A stretch of DNA of 6,568 nucleotides, taken from the NCBI GenBank assembly GCA_965603115.1, contig CBFDBT010000160.1:1-6568 (forward strand). The letters are read 5' to 3'. Position numbers and translations under genes: made by a program. Each line of letters begins with the position of its first letter. The first letter of the stretch is position 1. Positions 5,268 to 6,568 of the stretch are shown here, piece after piece. The notes below the pieces were generated by a model, which searched no databases, was not told the origin of the DNA, and saw only the letters and a program-made list of their open reading frames with translations. Origin of the DNA: CBFDBT01 sp965603115 (GTDB lineage: Bacteria; Pseudomonadota; Alphaproteobacteria; Sphingomonadales; Kordiimonadaceae).

Positions 5268-5702
5268 TTATTCTTTGCTCGTTGTTACCTGTTTGAGGTA
5301 GGCGAGCAAATCTTTGCGTTCTTGTTCTTTGGCAAGCCCCATGAAGGTCATGCGGTTACCAGGTAGGAAAGTCCTAGGCTCTTTTAGCCATTGATCCAAT
5401 TTTTCTTCACTCCAGATAAAGTCAGCTGACTTTAAGGCGGAAGAATATCTATAGCCTTCAAGTGTTCCTGCCGTTCGCCCCAATATTTCACTTAAATAGG
5501 GACCAACATGGGCGGCAGCATCTTCTTCAATGGCATGGCAGCTCAGGCAACTATTGAATATTCTTTTGCCTTTAACAGCATCACCACTGTCAGATAGAAG
5601 AACTTTGGTTTCGCTTTCATTTTTGCTTTCTGCATGAATAGCAGAACTCGTTAAATAAAGCGCCACCAAAGGCCAGGCGATATACTTGATATTACGTACC
5701 AT
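5268..5702 (-). CDS. Secreted class I cytochrome c
   Basis: This encodes 144 residues from the ATG at 5702. A signal peptide (about residues 1-24, ending AIHA) exports it to the periplasm, where one haem c is attached at CLSCH (C52, C55, with H56 as axial ligand). The sixth ligand is probably M118 in LPGNRMTF, equivalent to PGTKM in mitochondrial cytochrome c. HVGPYLSEILGRTAG, YRYSSALKS and a C-terminal DLLAYLKQ helix complete a mitochondrial/cytochrome c2-like fold. Expected role: soluble electron carrier, for example between the bc1 complex and an oxidase; the precise partner is not shown. A TTG two codons upstream is possible, but GGA eight bases before the ATG, although weak, favours 5702. 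It heads a two-gene unit with the MlaC-like gene. Confidence 0.92.
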   Translation of the reverse strand: MVRNIKYIAWPLVALYLTSSAIHAESKNESETKVLLSDSGDAVKGKRIFNSCLSCHAIEEDAAAHVGPYLSEILGRTAGTLEGYRYSSALKSADFIWSEEKLDQWLKEPRTFLPGNRMTFMGLAKEQERKDLLAYLKQVTTSKE

Positions 5703-5773
5703 AAACAAAATCCGTTATCGTTACCGTCTATAAATGGCGAGAATGCCCCGCCACTCTTATTACTTTTCAATCT

Positions 5774-5790
5774 AGGCCAAAATAGGGCCT
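5774..5790. other. Hairpin downstream of the symporter gene
   Basis: AGGCC (5774-5778) and GGCCT (5786-5790) form a perfect stem around a seven-base loop, 14 bases past the symporter stop. Neither strand has a T-run after it, so it may be a transcript-stabilising structure or part of a Rho-dependent end rather than an intrinsic terminator. A second stem (TGGCG/CGCCA) lies at about 5735-5754, in the leader region of the cytochrome gene. Confidence 0.35.
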
Positions 5791-5803
5791 GCTTGATATA
5801 GTA

Positions 5804-6568
5804 TTAGTTAACTTCCTTGATTTCCCCTGAGCGAATACGCTCAAAGTATGAAACCAGCATATCTCTTACTTCATGCCGCATGATAAACAGCCCGACTACA
5901 TTCGGGAAGCCCATGGCAAACAAGAGTGCATCGGCGATATCCATAACAGGCGCTAATGCCATGGCCGAACCAATGAGTAGGACCAGTAAATAAGAAATTT
6001 TAAAAGCGAGATCAGCTTTTGGTTTATTCCCGAAAAGATACAAGAAGGATCTTTGACCATAATAAAACCAGGTTATAGATGTTGAGAAAGCAAACAATAT
6101 AACAGCTACGGTCAAGATGTATGGGAACCAGTCAGCAAAACTAGCAAAGGCGTGAGAGGTAATCTCGATACCTGATGCGCCCGCTGCTGATGTATGGGAC
6201 CCGGTTATGATAATGACCAATGCCGTGATGGTGCATATAACAACAGTGTCGATAAAGGGCTCTAAAAGAGCAACAAGGCCTTCGGCAACTGGCTCTCTGG
6301 TTTTGGCTGCAGCGTGAGCGATTGATGCTGAGCCGAGGCCTGCTTCATTAGAAAAGCTTGCTCTGCGCAAGCCTTGGATTAAAGCACCAATAATACCACC
6401 AATTCCAGCTTCAGAAGAAAAAGCGCCCTGAATGATTTGGCCAAAGGCTGCAGGTACTTCTGTGAAATGACTAAATATTATGAAGAGAGACGCTGTAACA
6501 TACAGGATCGCCATGATGGGCACCAAAAACTCTGTAACATGAGTGATTTTCTTAATGCCGCCAATAAT
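5804..6568 (-). CDS. Sodium:alanine symporter, AGCS family (C-terminal part, runs off right edge)
   Basis: The frame is open to the right edge of the window, so only the last 254 residues are present; full proteins of the family are roughly 450-550 residues. The visible portion begins IIGGIKKITHVTEFLVPIMA and contains the family hallmark FSNEAGLGSASIAHAAAKT followed by EPVAEGLVALLEPFIDT, with several transmembrane helices after it and a charged cytoplasmic tail (ERIRSGEIKE). AGCS proteins are inner-membrane carriers that import alanine or glycine with Na+ (or H+). The exact substrate cannot be told from this part. It lies upstream of the cytochrome c gene on the same strand with 101 bases between them, including hairpins, so read-through is uncertain. 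Na+-coupled uptake would suit a marine organism, but that is inference. Confidence 0.93.
   Translation of the reverse strand: MIGGIKKITHVTEFLVPIMAILYVTASLFIIFSHFTEVPAAFGQIIQGAFSSEAGIGGIIGALIQGLRRASFSNEAGLGSASIAHAAAKTREPVAEGLVALLEPFIDTVVICTITALVIIITGSHTSAAGASGIEITSHAFASFADWFPYILTVAVILFAFSTSITWFYYGQRSFLYLFGNKPKADLAFKISYLLVLLIGSAMALAPVMDIADALLFAMGFPNVVGLFIMRHEVRDMLVSYFERIRSGEIKEVN

Noticed and set aside
1..6568. CRISPR array, insertion sequence or transposase
   Set aside because: No regularly spaced direct repeats, no transposase-like frame and no long terminal inverted repeats seen on either strand.

Overview
The window looks like the junction between a small AT-rich genomic island and core chromosome of a moderate-GC alphaproteobacterium. 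The alphaproteobacterial call rests on a tiny bacterial aa3-type cytochrome oxidase subunit IV gene, a DUF4170 gene, an alphaproteobacterial-style HspQ and a mitochondrial-like class I cytochrome c. Genus cannot be read from the sequence.

Region 1 (about 1-1610) is clearly more AT-rich than the rest. It holds one convincing gene, on the minus strand: a 328-residue protein with a PD-(D/E)XK nuclease-like core. The right edge is the 3' part of a tRNA gene (T arm, acceptor 3' strand and CCA, best match tRNA-Glu) whose 5' half is absent. This is the usual footprint of a tyrosine-recombinase att site. Short TTGTACA-centred repeats lie near both edges. No integrase is visible in the window.

Region 2 (1619-3264) begins with the terminator inherited from the tRNA gene. 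It continues with a promoter candidate, a small membrane protein and a tightly coupled PLP-dependent threonine/serine dehydratase. A 37-codon cytochrome oxidase subunit IV gene follows, with its own strong terminator.

Region 3 (3269-4592) contains hspQ and a DUF4170 gene on the minus strand, and a divergent GcvR-like tandem-ACT gene on the plus strand. hspQ is preceded by a sequence that closely resembles a sigma-32 heat-shock promoter.

Region 4 (4607-6568) is all minus strand: a periplasmic MlaC/Ttg2D-type protein, a secreted cytochrome c just upstream in the same transcript, and the C-terminal part of a sodium:alanine symporter (AGCS family) that runs off the right edge. The core genes are mostly housekeeping (amino-acid uptake and deamination, respiration, protein quality control, envelope lipid transport). 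The novelty is concentrated in the left island.
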